Assembly (NCBI GenBank): GCA_037176845.1
Contig: JAYKXP010000024.1
Span: forward strand, 613,857 to 677,856
Reading direction: 5' to 3'
DNA: 64,000 nucleotides
DNA from: Paramarasmius palmivorus
Taxonomy: Eukaryota > Basidiomycota > Agaricomycetes > Agaricales > Marasmiaceae
The position numbers were made by a program, and so were the translations under genes. The notes under the pieces were generated by a model. That model saw nothing but the letters and a program-made list of their open reading frames with translations, searched no databases and had not been told where the DNA came from. This document shows, piece after piece, positions 37,226 to 49,749 of this stretch. Position 1 is the stretch's first letter; every line of letters starts with the position of its first letter.

Positions 37226-37793
37226 ATGTTGCCTCTTTTGCTTTTCTTGTCCATTCTGTTCCAATACGCACAAGCTGCTAGCTATCACTACGGGGCTCAT
37301 GGATATTGCTATAATGACGCGTGAGTTTGGCTTCTTGATTCTATTGCTTGGTCCTAATGTGTCTGACAGTGGTCACCGAGTCTCGTGTCAATGGTCATTG
37401 AAGAAGGTCATAATCGTGTCGACAATCGTCGGTAAGTCGACTCTCAGATTTGTGGCCCGTTCTCGAGTTTGAACTGATCGATGTCCGCCAGGCATCATAT
37501 TCTTCGTCCTTCTCCTCTATTGCTGCTGCTGCTGCAGAGCACCTGCTCGCACTACCGTAACGACGGTCCAACGCCATCGAGTAGCACTTCCATTTGGGTC
37601 TCCTCCGTCTTATCATGACGTTGAAAGGGGAACATCTACTACCGGAGGATATTGGAAAGATTCGCCATTTGGTGTATCAGATAACACAATTCAAACACCC
37701 GTGAGTTCTGATCTCCCTCGACGTACCGTACCATGCCTAACTTTCGTGGTCACTAAGGAACCCAGCCATCCACCACCATACTCACGACGTTAA
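37226..37793 (+). CDS. Small signal-peptide/single-pass membrane protein with PPxY motifs
   Basis: Four exons (37226-37320, 37370-37431, 37492-37700, 37758-37793) encode about 133 residues. An N-terminal signal peptide (LPLLLFLSILFQYAQAA) is followed by a short Tyr/His/Cys extracytoplasmic part (YHYGAHGYCYNDAGH). One membrane segment (VIIVSTIVGIIFFVLLLY) leads straight into five consecutive cysteines, a likely palmitoylation site. The cytosolic tail contains PPSY and ends in PPPYSRR, two PPxY ligands for WW domains of Rsp5/Nedd4-type ubiquitin ligases. The gene is below usual ORF cut-offs because of its introns. Function is unknown; an adaptor role for ubiquitin-dependent sorting is an inference. 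Confidence 0.72.
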
Positions 37794-38204
37794 TGAGCGA
37801 TGTGTTATATTTTCACCGGTTCTACTTTAAGTTAATGTTGATGTTTAATGTTCCCGACGGACTCTTCCTTGTAGCCATAGCCCCAATCTTTGTATTCATA
37901 TCGATCACTTATGTACACCCTCAATACTACTACTTAATGCCCGAAGCTCAGAACTGTTACTTCGCGGGCAGCACTCATTTCTCTAATGACTGCCCTCACA
38001 AGCCACGACCAGTTTTGCATACCTTCAAGTTTCAATAGCAAACAGATGTCGAGCAACTTCCTTTGACGTCGATGAAATGAGGCAAGAGGAAACGAGGTTC
38101 AGAAAGTGAAATGTACTTGGCATCTACATATACCACATGTACATATTAATATTCGCCTGAGTAACTGTATTGATATCCCTGCAAACGTAGCGACACGACC
38201 TCGG
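37794..38204. other. Convergent intergenic region
   Basis: This lies between the PPxY membrane protein and CEX1. An 81-codon plus-strand frame at 37793-38038 has a hydrophobic segment but starts at the stop codon of the upstream gene and has no supporting motif; it is treated as trailer sequence. Confidence 0.35.
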
Positions 38205-41200
38205 TTAGGACTTGGTAGCCTTATTTTGTTCCTTCAGGCGAGCGATACGCTAAATTTGAAGTGATCAATATAATGCCCACTAACAAACCATTTCCTGTAA
38301 TTACCTGCTTCCTCTCTTCCTTGCGTCGAGCCATTTCGGCGGCTTTCTCTTCCTTGCTCATAGTGGCCTGTAATGGAGGTGTAGGAGGCGCAGGCGATGG
38401 GGATCGAGTCGAGCTCGTCCTGATGGCCGCGTTGGAAGGAGTACTGTCCCAGCCTTCAGACGCTCCCCAATCATTTGACAAGGAAGGCGGAGACAACGTT
38501 GCAGAAGACTTTGCTGTGACCACTGGTTTGGAACTTGTGGCAGCAACAACAGGTTTTGGGGCCACCACAACTGGAGCAGTCTCAAATGCGCCTGACATGA
38601 CGTGGCTATAAGTCCATGATAGAGGCGAGGAAAGGAACAACTTACTCCAATCATTCTCGTCAGCATTAACATCCATGAGATCGTCGTTCCCCCAGGGATT
38701 GGATTCGGTACCATCTTCCGCAGCGACTTCATCGGCTAGCTGCTGAGCTAAAGATGCGGCGGCTAGACCTGCCGGAACCTTATTTGCTCCCAATTGCAGA
38801 GCCCTGGCTCTGGGCGTTGAACCATTAAGTCTCGTTTGTGGAGGAAACGTCGGCGATGACACTGTCGAGTTTGCAGCAGACATTGATACCGGCAATGGAC
38901 TAGGCCGTAGAGATCCTACGCGACTGTCGTCTGCAGGAGGTGCTGACGTGGGTCGGTCCAGGTCGGAAGCTGTGGCCATAGATGTTTGCATATCTGAAGA
39001 GACAAGCTGTTGCCGAATGAGCTTGCATCACCAGGTATGTATTCAAGCTTACCCGTTTGCCTAGCGACGACATAGCCCATCCTGCAAGGGCCCCAGCTGC
39101 ACCAGCAGCTGAATTGACAAGGGTACCTTGAGCCATTGTTGCTGGTTGTACTCCGACTTGTTCCAATGGATTGATAACTGTCTCGGGCTTTCAAAATTGT
39201 TATAAATGACCAAATTTCATCTAAAGGAGGCGCGCTTACCAAGGTAGCGGCATATGTTTCTAACTTCTTCACGAATAATTCCATTGCCTTGAAAGCTTGG
39301 TCTCTCACTAACCTAAAAATCGATGCTCAGTGTCATCGAAACGCAGAGGGAAGAGACTCACTTCTCTTTGTCTACAAGGGCAAAAGACATATTTGGTATT
39401 ACTTTCGTTGCAAGCTCCTCATCCTCGAAACAATCAATTGTGGCCATAAATGCCATGAGGCCCGCCACTCGCGCGTGTACGAAGGGGTCTTTGAGCGCTC
39501 GTAGGAAAGCTGGAACCAAGACCTTTCGCTTGGTGTTGTAACCTAATGTGGGACCGAGACGCCCGATCAGAATACAGGTATTGGTTCGAATAGATGCTTC
39601 GGGATCTGACTGCATCTTAGCAAGGAAGCGCAATAGATCGTTGTTCATAGTTCGGTCGCTGAGCTATCAAGTTCGTTAGAGTACAGCCCTTTATCGAAGC
39701 GCTGAGGTGCAGACCTTGGATGAAAGAAGTGGGATGGCTTTTACTGTTGCTTCACGGATAACGGCAACGGTATCTGAGAAGCCTGTTTGCTACCACGACC
39801 AACAGTCAGTATTTAATCTGAACGCAACACTAGAGACTCACGAGATGCGGCCAGATCTTTCCGTCGACCGTCTTTTTATCCAACTTATCTGCGTATTCCG
39901 GCAAGTTATCCAATAAAGCCATTCGAATCCCGCGGTCTGGACTGGCGAAAAGCTTGACTAGAGGTCCTATAACAGCAGTCTGGTATTCATCCTGTGGCAC
40001 ATCCTTTCCAATTTTGATCACTAAGGGAACGATGGTTGCAGCAGCAGCCCCACCGTACTCTAGCGCGGAAACGACCGATGGCAGAACTCGATGGATTGTG
40101 AATTCCGAAGGGAACGAACTCAGTGATTCATTCAGCATCCTTGGTGAGATAGTGAATGTCAACGTCTGTAGATTCATTTGAGACTTCGACGCACCGAAGT
40201 AAAGATGCCTTTTCGCCTTCGCTCGCCAGAGCAAAGTTATCCAGACCGGTGCACACCCTCGCGAGTGGATTGTTTGAGAAGAAACCAGTGTCGGCCATTC
40301 CGATCTCGAGGAAGCCTTTTGCAGTTAACCTTCCCTTGGGATTTGGATTCAAGAGTCGTTTGAACAAAGCAAAGATAGGATTTGGTATGTTCCCTCGTGA
40401 TGCAGCTGTAGGTGGTGGGTGAGGAGGAGTTGCTGTAGGAGGTGGATGGTGGTCAGGGTTGAATGTTGCATTGAGTAGTAGACCAAGTGCATAAGCATCT
40501 GGTGCTGGTGGATCCCCTCTGTAGGAACAGATGAGAGATGTATATAGAAGAAAACCGGTGTACTCACTGCTTCAGGGAGGACCATCCATTCTTCTTTACT
40601 TCTGGAGGTGCCCAACTGTCACTATTCGGTAGAATGTTGCCCATAGACTGACTGAAAGTTTGGGTCTCGAAGGATACACGACAATATACAAGGTACATAC
40701 GTAGAGAACGGTTGAATCATCCTTTGGGTTGCTGAGTAGCTCAAAGCCTCCAAGCTTCCATTCTCCAGAGGGCGAAAGGAATATTGATCTTATGCGTACA
40801 GCTCCGTGCGTAGATGAGCATGATTCATTGATAAAGGCTAAAGCGACCTGCACATTGTTTGAGATTGGATATAAAGAGATAAAGAGGATATACGGCGGAC
40901 AGATATTCGATGCAACCCCCACAGCAGCCATTCTTCCTTCTCCCTTACGCTTTTGTGGGCCCACGAGGGTAGGACCGACTCTAGAGGCCTTACGCGCTCG
41001 GTCATGATGTGGATAGTTGTGTCTGTCTCTACTGCGTCCATGAATTTGAGAACATCGGGATGGCGCGTTGTACGGAGTTTTCGAAGTGCATTCTTTGCGA
41101 GCGGTGCAATATCTTTCCTCTGGCTGAAATCGTACTCGAAAACAGAGACAAGACTAGAATCGTCCTACTCGGAAAAAAATGAGAAAGGGTTTGGGTGACT

Positions 41201-41353
41201 GTGCGAATCACGTACTCTCTTGGTAGCATCATACAGAGTACAGATACCATCCAATGACGATACTTTTGGGCCGAGTGAAAAGGGTAAATTGAGCCCAGAT
41301 TTCTGAACAAGAGTCGAGACGGCTGCTGATCCAAGAGTCCGTAGATAATCCAT
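38205..41353 (-). CDS. CEX1: SCY1-family pseudokinase (Cex1/SCYL1-like)
   Basis: SCY1-type proteins are catalytically dead kinases with HEAT repeats, acting in tRNA export (yeast Cex1) and COPI traffic (SCYL1). Met 41353 (MDYLRTLGSAAVSTL) starts a kinase-like domain: GPKVSSLDGICTLYDATK, SVFEYDFSQRKDIAPLAKNA, RTTRHPDVLKFMDAVET and HIMTERVRPLES. HEAT-like repeats follow: PSVVSALEYGGAAAATIVPL, FASPDRGIRMALLDNLPEY and SDPEASIRTNTCILIGRLGP. The C-terminal part is Ser/Ala/Pro-rich and ends in a short coiled, basic stretch (EEKAAEMARRKEERKQ/RIARLKEQN) typical of the family. About ten introns were inferred; internal junctions were not all checked base by base. Confidence 0.87.
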
Positions 41354-41614
41354 ACGGGAAGAATGGAGAATCCGAGAGGGACAATAGAAGCAATAATGAC
41401 AGCCAGCTACAGAGACGGTGCGCCCATCAGTGGCATCACTTTTGATCTCACCCATGTGCTTCGCCCTGGCTTCACCTCTTGTTCCCAACTCTCATCTTCT
41501 CCTCTAGCTTTCTGGGCTCGGACATCAATGTCATTGCCCTCTCGACAGCTCAGTCGATAATTCGAATTCCTCGGGCAGCCCTCTTTCCCTGGTTCACCCC
41601 CTCAAATAATCCGA
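41354..41614. promoter_or_regulatory. Bidirectional promoter region CEX1 / MED14
   Basis: The two ATGs are 261 bp apart and point away from each other, so both core promoters must share this stretch. No clear TATA box was seen. Confidence 0.55.
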
Positions 41615-44600
41615 ATGAATTCCGAACCTTCTACTTCATCAATGGTAGTTGCACCTCCATCACCATCACCGCAAAACCCTTTATCGAATGGCGCTTATGC
41701 AAATGGAGCACTCGAACCGACCATTGAAGAGCTGGAGAGGGAGTTACCAAGCGTGCTGGATGGGCAAATACCACTAGGCGAATTATTGTCGCGCGTTGTG
41801 CAAACCATTTATGCGGAGTTGTCTGAAATGGCGGAAACGTGAGCACAATATTTCACTGCGTACAGTGACCTCATCTAAATCATGTCGACATCAGGCTTCC
41901 AAATAGCTCTGACACTGCTCGAAAACGAATGCTTGCTGATTGGGTGGTGAAGACGAAGAAGCAAATAGTCAAACTGTATGCTGTCGCAAAATGGTCAAGG
42001 GATGCAGATACTGTGCAAAAATGCATGGTGAGTCTAGTAAACATTCTTTTCAGAACATTCATACTAATCGAGCACCCAGAATATTACTGCGTTTCTTATG
42101 GACCAAAATCGACAATTTGAAGATGCTATCATGGGATTAAATTATGCCCGAGAGTCGCTGGACCCTGCGCGGTGCGTAGACACGTTTTTCTTGTCCTTTC
42201 TCGCAATTTGACGCGGAACATCTCAGGCTTCGGAACCACGACTTGCTCACATCCCTCGACGTTTTGACCACAGGGGCCTATCGCCGGCTACCCACCGCTA
42301 TCAAGAAAAGCATTATACCCCCGACCCCTTTGACCGATTCTCAAGTGGTGAAAACTTTGCAAGACATCCAAGATGTCATTAGGTATCGACTCCGCCTTCG
42401 CGAAATCATTCCCATCGAGATGGCACGGCACCGAATAGGTAGACCAATATGCTCTCAACCGATTTCCTCGACTGAAAATGTTTGAAGCGGATGGCCGCGT
42501 ATATTTTACTGCCCCAAATCTATTCGAAACGTCGATATGTCTCACTGGAGCTCAACCTCAAGATGGATGGTTCTTTGTGCACGTAGAATTCTTGCTTAAG
42601 ATTGGTGGCGATATGACAGGAACGCAAGGTATATGACCATCATGTTGTTGACGGTGCCCTTGATGTTAATACACTTACTCTAGATTTTCCTCGAATTCCA
42701 ACTGGCATTATGAAGAGGTTCATCTCCGAAGAAGTCGATCGTCAGCTCGGGATGTATATACCTAATCCTGCTCCGCAAGAACCGCTTCCTCCTGGTGTAA
42801 TCCCCCAGACGAAACCTGAGTTGCCGGAAAATGTAGCAGATGCGCCTCTTATACGGCTGTTCAACTTTCTTCGTACGTTCTGTGTTGCATGTTTGGACGC
42901 TCTGTGCTGAAATTAAGCGTAGAAATGATGGCACTGTCATACCAGCTGGAAATTCTCTGGTATCAGGTAGGTTTTTCGCTCAAGTTGTCAGACGTGACTT
43001 AACCTGCTTTAGGCGGAGCGGATGCGCTCGCTAGGCTGGGGGGAGTATCTTAACGTGAATATGAGCCCTAATCGCAAGGTTTTGACCGTGTCGTACTGGG
43101 TGTAAGCACTAAAACTTATCTCGTATTGCTGAAAAATCAACGGTCATTTCTCAGCCGTAGACCACCACCCCAGGCTCCTCAGCGACATCAGGCCAAACTA
43201 CCTCTTCTAGGCGGCACCGTCACGATATCAATCGTAGAGTGTCCAACGTTATTTAGGTCTGGCAAACGCTCTTCTCGCGCGCTCGCACTCGCAGAACTAC
43301 AACAAAAGTCCAAACTCGGGACAATGAAACCCTCCGACGATGTAGAAGGGCTCAAGTTCGAAGTACATTGGGAGCCGACTCCAGGAGCACTCAACGTGAA
43401 TGTCACCGCACAGGACTGTGTATTACCGGAAGGAACACTCGCAGTAGTACGAGAAGCTAATTCCTTGTTGCAATCACAAGCTCATGATTCGCCCAGAACT
43501 CGAACGATCTTGATTTTGAATCAATGCTCCGCAAGGTGATCCATCAGCACGCAAAGGCGGTACTGGGGCGATATCAAATACAGTTACAACACGGTGGAGC
43601 TCCACGATCGGTCTTTGCAGGTCCAGGCGTCGTGTCGCTAGTGGACGACGGTAAGCGAACAACTCAATGTACAACTCGTTCTAATCATATACAGACGAGA
43701 TGCTAGCCCTCCGTATCATTCTATGCGCCGACAAAGTCGTCACCGTCAGCATCGATGCTCGTACGGGTCGCTTCATCTTTCGCGACGTTGGAGACCTATC
43801 GCCGAGCGGTCAAGCACCTAAATACGCCGCCATTTTTGATAGAGTCAACGAGGCTCCTGCATTCATGCCCCGTATGTTAACTAATCTAAGAGTGGAGGCG
43901 AGTCGTTTGATCGCCGAACTGCTGATCCACTAGTTAATATCTTTATAGACTCTCGTCGAGCTCGTCGAACAGAAGGCTAATTATCTTGGCCTTCAGAGCT
44001 ATCGGCGCCGTAACTTCTTACAAGAAGGTATGCTTGCCCTGTTTTGATCTAGTCATAGAATACTCAAGACCTTGTCGCCAGAACTGCAGAAGCTTGGTGT
44101 AGGGGCCCAAGGGACGCTCTTTGTCCAACTCCGGAATTACCCATCTCACTATCTCGTCATTGTCATATTTCTCGACGAATTTCGATATGCTCTCATAACC
44201 ACCGACATTATACCGGACTCCCCATGTGCCAACCTGGTCATGAAGGACATTGCATGGCTGGATTTCAACCGCATACATAACGACGAAGTATCGATCATCG
44301 AATCCAATATACAGAAGACCAGCTCGAAACGCAAAAGATCTGAGGATGAACAAAGCATTTCTAATGATGTTCCCCCACGTGCGAGGTACGGACTATATGG
44401 TGTAATTATACCATGACTGACATCCCCTCAGCTTTCAGCTTGAAACGCAAGTGCTCAAGGAGCTGTACAATTACTGCTGGTATGTGTCGTTGATTTGTCA
44501 TGGTTTTACGTGTCTAAAGCCGTTTACAGTGCTCGCGTGGCGTACATGAACGTGGAGAGGCAGCTTAAGCTGAGAAACATACCGTTTACACACGTCAACC

Positions 44601-45906
44601 CTGCCAGTAACCACCCCGTCACGCCGGAACTGGTTCACATTCAATCATCATTGGCGCGCTCTGTACCAGCACTCTGTGTCCAATCAAAACATATTCTAGA
44701 GGGTGCACCTGCAGCCGAGGCTGCGATGCCAAATATCCGAGTCATACCACTCAACTGGTGGTCGGAAAAGAATGCGCAAGTCGTGACATGCGTGAAGCTG
44801 AAGTACGTTCAGCAACCAATGGGAAAAACTGCCGGAACAAGTGCTGTCATTCGTCCGTCAAAGCGAATCATATACGATACCACTGAGGCGGTTGTATCTT
44901 TCCTCTCGGAAGACATTAACACGTGTGTCGACGAATTTTTGGAAGAATGGGCTCGGGTATCCAAGATGGTGGTCATTGCTCGTGAAGGTACGCCCCAGCA
45001 TACCCATCTAATAAATATTTATTGACTTTCTGCAGTGGCACAAATGTCGAAAAACAAGGACAAAAAGGATATCTGTTTGCTCTCTTTTGATCTACAAACA
45101 GTGGAGTTTGCTTATGCTGAGGTATGTTTTTGTGTTTCTCGTGGAACATTATTAATCCATCATCCCGTTTAGGACTACACTGTATCTATCACCACCTCAG
45201 AAGACAGATCTTCAATCACTGGTGCCAAGTTTGACCTGCGATTTTCCCGTACTCGTTCTACGCGTCGAGGCATCAGCCCTGACTCCGACGAGTGGTTCAA
45301 TCCGCATGACGATGCCGAGCCTTTCCTGAGGGATGTTTTACGGCAAGGTCATGGCCGTTTAGCACCTTCGTTACACAGATTGGTCGACATCCTTCGTGAC
45401 ACCTTACCTATCGTTACTGGGTTGGAAGAAATCCGGAAAGAGCATGAAAACGAAGGTAACACTACCCCTGTGGATACGTTCGCGAAATCAGCCGGATGGT
45501 ATCGATTGATATACGGGGATTTGAAGTAAGTGATACTTCAGGCGTTCATACTCTTTTCTTAATTCGGTACAGGCACGGCTTAGACTTCCGTTTAATGTCA
45601 AACCAACGAGTAGGAATTCTCGACGCATCGCATTCCTTGTTCAGCAGCACTCCATCATTAAAGAAAGAGCCGGAAGACGTTGTCATGTCCAATGTGAATG
45701 ACCCACCCAACCTTGGACTTCAACCTATTCCAGATTTCTTTGATATCGTCAACGATGCTGTCCGCGAGGCGATTGCTGCTGGAGAGGCCCAACCTGGCAA
45801 GCTCGCAGCAATCGATTGGGGCATAGTGACTGATAAAGCTGGAGTCAAACCCTTAATGAAAAGAGTCGACCAGAAAGTCTGGTCAAAACTCTATTCGAAT
45901 TCATGA
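41615..45906 (+). CDS. MED14: Mediator complex subunit 14 (Rgr1)
   Basis: Med14 is the central scaffold joining head, middle and tail modules of Mediator at RNA polymerase II promoters. It starts with a Ser/Pro-rich segment, then the conserved N-terminal domain: ELPSVLDGQIPLGELLSRVV, ADWVVKTKKQIVKLYAVAKW, NITAFLMDQNRQFEDAIMGL and LLTSLDVLTTGAYRRLPTAI. The remaining exons give about 1,100 residues of alternating helical and beta segments, including PRPPPQAPQRHQAKLPLL, FEVHWEPTPGALNVNV, IRVIPLNWWSEKNAQVVTCV and a C-terminus ending VDQKVWSKLYSNS. Many short introns split the gene. The N-terminal assignment is strong; the continuous frame through to 45906 is inferred from collinearity and absence of another start. 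Confidence 0.85.
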
Positions 45907-46032
45907 CCAGACTTTGATAATCCATGACCGTTGTCGACCTGCTTTGTTATGCTTGGCTTTGTATGCGAGTAGAATACAATTGTATATCTAGTATAGTACA
46001 TAAAACGACCGATAATTGCACATGAACTACAT

Positions 46033-47956
46033 TCAATCCGAGATATCCATCACAGGATTGGGAGACATTGACGGAGAAGACACTGAGAGATGAGACATTG
46101 ACCTTGTCAACCTTTCCTCGTTGCTAAAGGCACGCAAAGCTGCGCTTTCTACAGGGACATCTTCCTCTGATGTTGCCATGTCGTACAAGTCTCGAACATC
46201 GGCGTGAGTGGCCGATACCTGATGCAACTTTCGAGGCGAACGGGGAACATCCGTTGCACCTGCACCACGCTTCTTTTGAAACAAAGGTGTCCGGGCCGTC
46301 GTTTTCGCAGCAAGAGGGCGACCTCTCTTCCGCTTTGGTGGCTCATCGTCGGAGAATGACATGTTATCCACATCTTCAAAGTTGAAACTTTCTCCCGAGC
46401 TGCTTCGAGAGTTGCGCTTCTTCGTTGCCTCTGGCATCACTCGTGGCTTAGGTGTCCTTTGGGCCTTAGCCTTGGTTGTACGTGGAGTGCTAATTCTGGC
46501 CTTCATTGGCGTCTGTTCGTCGTCTTCTGACGCCGACGACACGTGGTCTACAGCAGTGAAGTCGAATACTTCGCCTTCGCTGCTACTCATAGAGCCTCTC
46601 CGTGCCTTGGACTTCTTTTTAGGTGAAGTTCCAGGAGAAGTAACACCATCATCCGTATCAGATACGAACATTTGCCCATTCGCCTCATCTACCTCTTCCT
46701 CTTCGGTGGCCGCAGAGACACCGTCAGCGGCACGCCGATACAGGCCCTTGACGATATCGCCCCAAAGAACGTACGTAGAACATCCTGGGCATGTCCCCCC
46801 TCTTGGTATCATCGGTAGTTCCTTTGAAGAACTGGGGATTTGGGACAAAAATGCCTGGGATAGGCATTGCAAATGAGAAATGGAGACGCACGTCGAGTGT
46901 GGGCATAGTGCATGCGTCAAAGGATTCTAGATGGAAAGTTCATTGATGTTTCCAGTAGTGGACAAGGATCTGGCACATACTGCAGCGTAGTCCGTAATGT
47001 CCTCCTTGCAAACCGTACACTGATGAGGTTTGCTGGCAGCGATATCCGCATTCTTCTCCAGAAGTGCAGCAGTGAAAAGATCTAACCAAAAAATGAGCAG
47101 GCTTCATCGAAAGCGCCCACGTTACTCACCATCTTTGACGTCTATAGCTTTATTTCGCCCACTTCCAGCCAGCCCAGATTTTCCGTCGACACCTTCTAAC
47201 TCTACTGACACCGTGAAACCTTGTGGTAATGGTAATGGATTCACAGATGGCGCGGTTTTCTTGCGCCCCTTTCGCGATTGTGGGTTAACGATGTTTTCCC
47301 AAATCCTTTGAGCCTCTGCGGTAAATATTTTGAGGTGTAATGGCCAGGTGTTGTACGGGTGATTGGAGACCATGTGCCGTAGAATCCTAATACGTATTCG
47401 TTTCCATACTCAATGTAAACGGATCCAACACCCACTCAATGTTCTGTTTCAAATGTCTTCCACTTGCCGCAAAGATCTTGTTTCCATCAGCGTCACGGAT
47501 ATGGCGAGATTTGTGAGGGTGTTGCCATGCCCATTCAAACTGTAATGCAGCCTGAAATACGAATGAGCAACCAGATGCACTGGAATGCACGTATAAACGC
47601 ACCAGCTTTGAAGGGAAACCGTGGACAATCATCTGCATGACCCATGGTCGCTTGCTTCTGGTTTTGAATGCCCCTTGTGTGAGTTCTCCGTTGTGCTGCC
47701 TGTAGAACGTGAGAGCACATTATATTCATGACCTGTAGCAGCTAACCTTATTCTCCTCGGTGGGTCTGGGGTACTACCAATGTAGTTTCTAAAGAATGGA
47801 TGTTGATCATGGTCAGTCCTAGAGAAAGGGGAAGACTCACGCTTTAGAAGTTGGTGTTTGGATGGATTTGAGTAGATAGCAAGCATAAAATCGAGGGAAA
47901 GTATGCGAAAGGAGCGATGAACGGGTACCACTGCGTGGTTTTCGAGTAAGAGGCAT
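46033..47956 (-). CDS. SLX1: Structure-specific endonuclease subunit Slx1
   Basis: Slx1 is the GIY-YIG nuclease that, with Slx4, cuts branched DNA such as 5' flaps and Holliday junctions. Met 47956 ([16 protein letters not shown]) leads to the nuclease domain spliced from small exons: [31 protein letters not shown] (catalytic Arg), [19 protein letters not shown] and [11 protein letters not shown] (metal-binding Glu). The RING-like C-terminal zinc domain follows: [32 protein letters not shown] and [16 protein letters not shown]. An extension of about 200 residues is rich in Ser, Asp, Glu and basic patches ([14 protein letters not shown], an AT-hook-like core) beyond the usual Slx1 end. Confidence 0.9.
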
Positions 47957-48060
47957 GAAAGAAAGATGCACGCTTGTCCACGGTCACTTGTCCGGTTGAA
48001 ATCTTGTTAAACGCTCATGCAGGCGCCCGCTGAAACAGTGAATTTGAAATACAAATTCTA

Positions 48061-49749
48061 TTATACGATTGGCTCGGCAGCTGCTACAGCAGAGTCTACA
48101 GAGTCTGTTTTATCAAGTCCTTCACCAAAGCGATCAAGAAGAGCCTTCAAATGTTCGGCCTCTTTAATCAACTTGGTCACCTCTCCCAAATCTTCTTCCG
48201 AATGGCGTGCACCTTCTCCGACTAGTGCTTGCGCCTTCTCCTTGACCTCGAGTTCCCTTCTTTTCCGCCTATCAATCTCTTCCGCACTCAGACTCTTTTC
48301 TGACACGGCCTTGTTCACTAAAGTATTCCAGTTTACCCCTTCATTCCCTAGCGTGTCCACAATCTCGTCCTTGACGCGCCTGCACATGCCTGCACCGTCG
48401 TAACCAAAACCAGTGTATACTTGGACCATAGTGGCGCCTGCTCGGGCATATTCAAGCGCATCGGCTCCTGATGAAATTCCACCACATCCAATGATTGGAA
48501 TATTAGCAGGAAGATGAGAACGTAAGATACGAAGTGTGTTCAATGTCAGGGGCTTTAATGGAGCTCCAGAAAGACCACCAGTCTGTGTGCCATTTTCTGT
48601 TGGAATGGTCAAAAACGTTGCGCCGGCATGGTCGGAAAGATACGTACGGCTGATGAGGCCTTTCGGTCGTTGGGTCGTTGTGTTGGACACGATGACACCG
48701 TCTATAGAACTGTTTCTGATGACGTCTGCCATGTCTTCTATTTGGGCATCGTCAAGATCCGGGGCAATTTTGAGCACGATATGGGGTTTCGGGTGTTGTG
48801 GAGTTAAGGAAGATGGAGGAAGCTCGTCTCGTGCTTGAATGACACCTCGAAGGAGGGTTTCTAATGACTCGCGGTTTTGAAGACCTCTATCAGAACGAAG
48901 AACATAAGCCTTTAGACAGGTTAGGGATAGTGTTCAACACACACACCTCAAACCGGGTGTATTCGGACTTGACACATTCACCACCAGCACGTCGGCGTAC
49001 TCTCCAAAGGTCTTCACACCTGACACAAAATCATCTATCGAATCTGACGGTGAGTCCTTGTTCTTTCCCAAGTTGACGGCAAGAATTGCGCCGTCACGCA
49101 GTGAAGTGGAAGAGTTGTCTGTTGAAAGGAAGGCGGGTATCCGGGAACGTAATCGAGAGAGAACTGCAGCGTGGCCTTGGGATGGAAACCCATAACGATT
49201 TATGAGTGCTTCATCTTCAGGAAGATGGAAGACACGAGGACGGGGATTGCCTGGTTGTGGTTTTGGGGTGACACTGCCGATTTCTACCCAGCTGAATCCA
49301 AGGTCAAAAAGACCATCTACTGCTTCGCCGTCCTTGTCAAAACCAGCTGCAAGGCCTACTGGGTTGGATAATTTACGCCCCCACAACTTCTATAGTATCA
49401 GTAAGAATTCGACAAATAGAACCGTTGAGCTTACCTCTACGCTGAGGCTGTCATCATCCGGTATAGGGTCTTTCGGTCCCAGTCCACTCCTCAGAACCTT
49501 CACAGCTACTTTATGGCCGGTTTCTGCGTCTAAACTGTGGCGCAAAAGTGGTGTTAACACATAGCGGTGTAGTGCAGAGCGGGAGTCGAAATAATAGACG
49601 GCGAAGAGACCTGTTCCTAACACAAGAGCGGTAGCATATAGGCCTGTCCGGACAGGATTTGTCGGGGGTGGTGAAGCTTTTGTAAACAAAGAGCGGTGAG
49701 AATGAGCAAGCAGACTACGAGGAATCGTTCGCTGTAGCCTCAGCGCCAT
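48061..49749 (-). CDS. DHODH: Dihydroorotate dehydrogenase (quinone), mitochondrial, class 2
   Basis: This flavoprotein oxidises dihydroorotate to orotate in pyrimidine synthesis and passes electrons to ubiquinone at the inner mitochondrial membrane. Exons are 49749-49435, 49389-48947 and 48886-48061. The N-terminus has a presequence ([20 protein letters not shown]) and one membrane anchor ([19 protein letters not shown]), as in class 2 enzymes. Motifs: [19 protein letters not shown] (FMN), [28 protein letters not shown] with the class 2 catalytic Ser, [16 protein letters not shown] and [20 protein letters not shown]. About 75 residues of charged helical sequence follow the barrel, a C-terminal extension. 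Confidence 0.95.

Noticed and set aside
46361..46876. 171-codon plus-strand frame
   Set aside because: It is antisense to the Slx1 C-terminal extension; its Ser/Ala composition mirrors the Ser/charged codons of the real strand.
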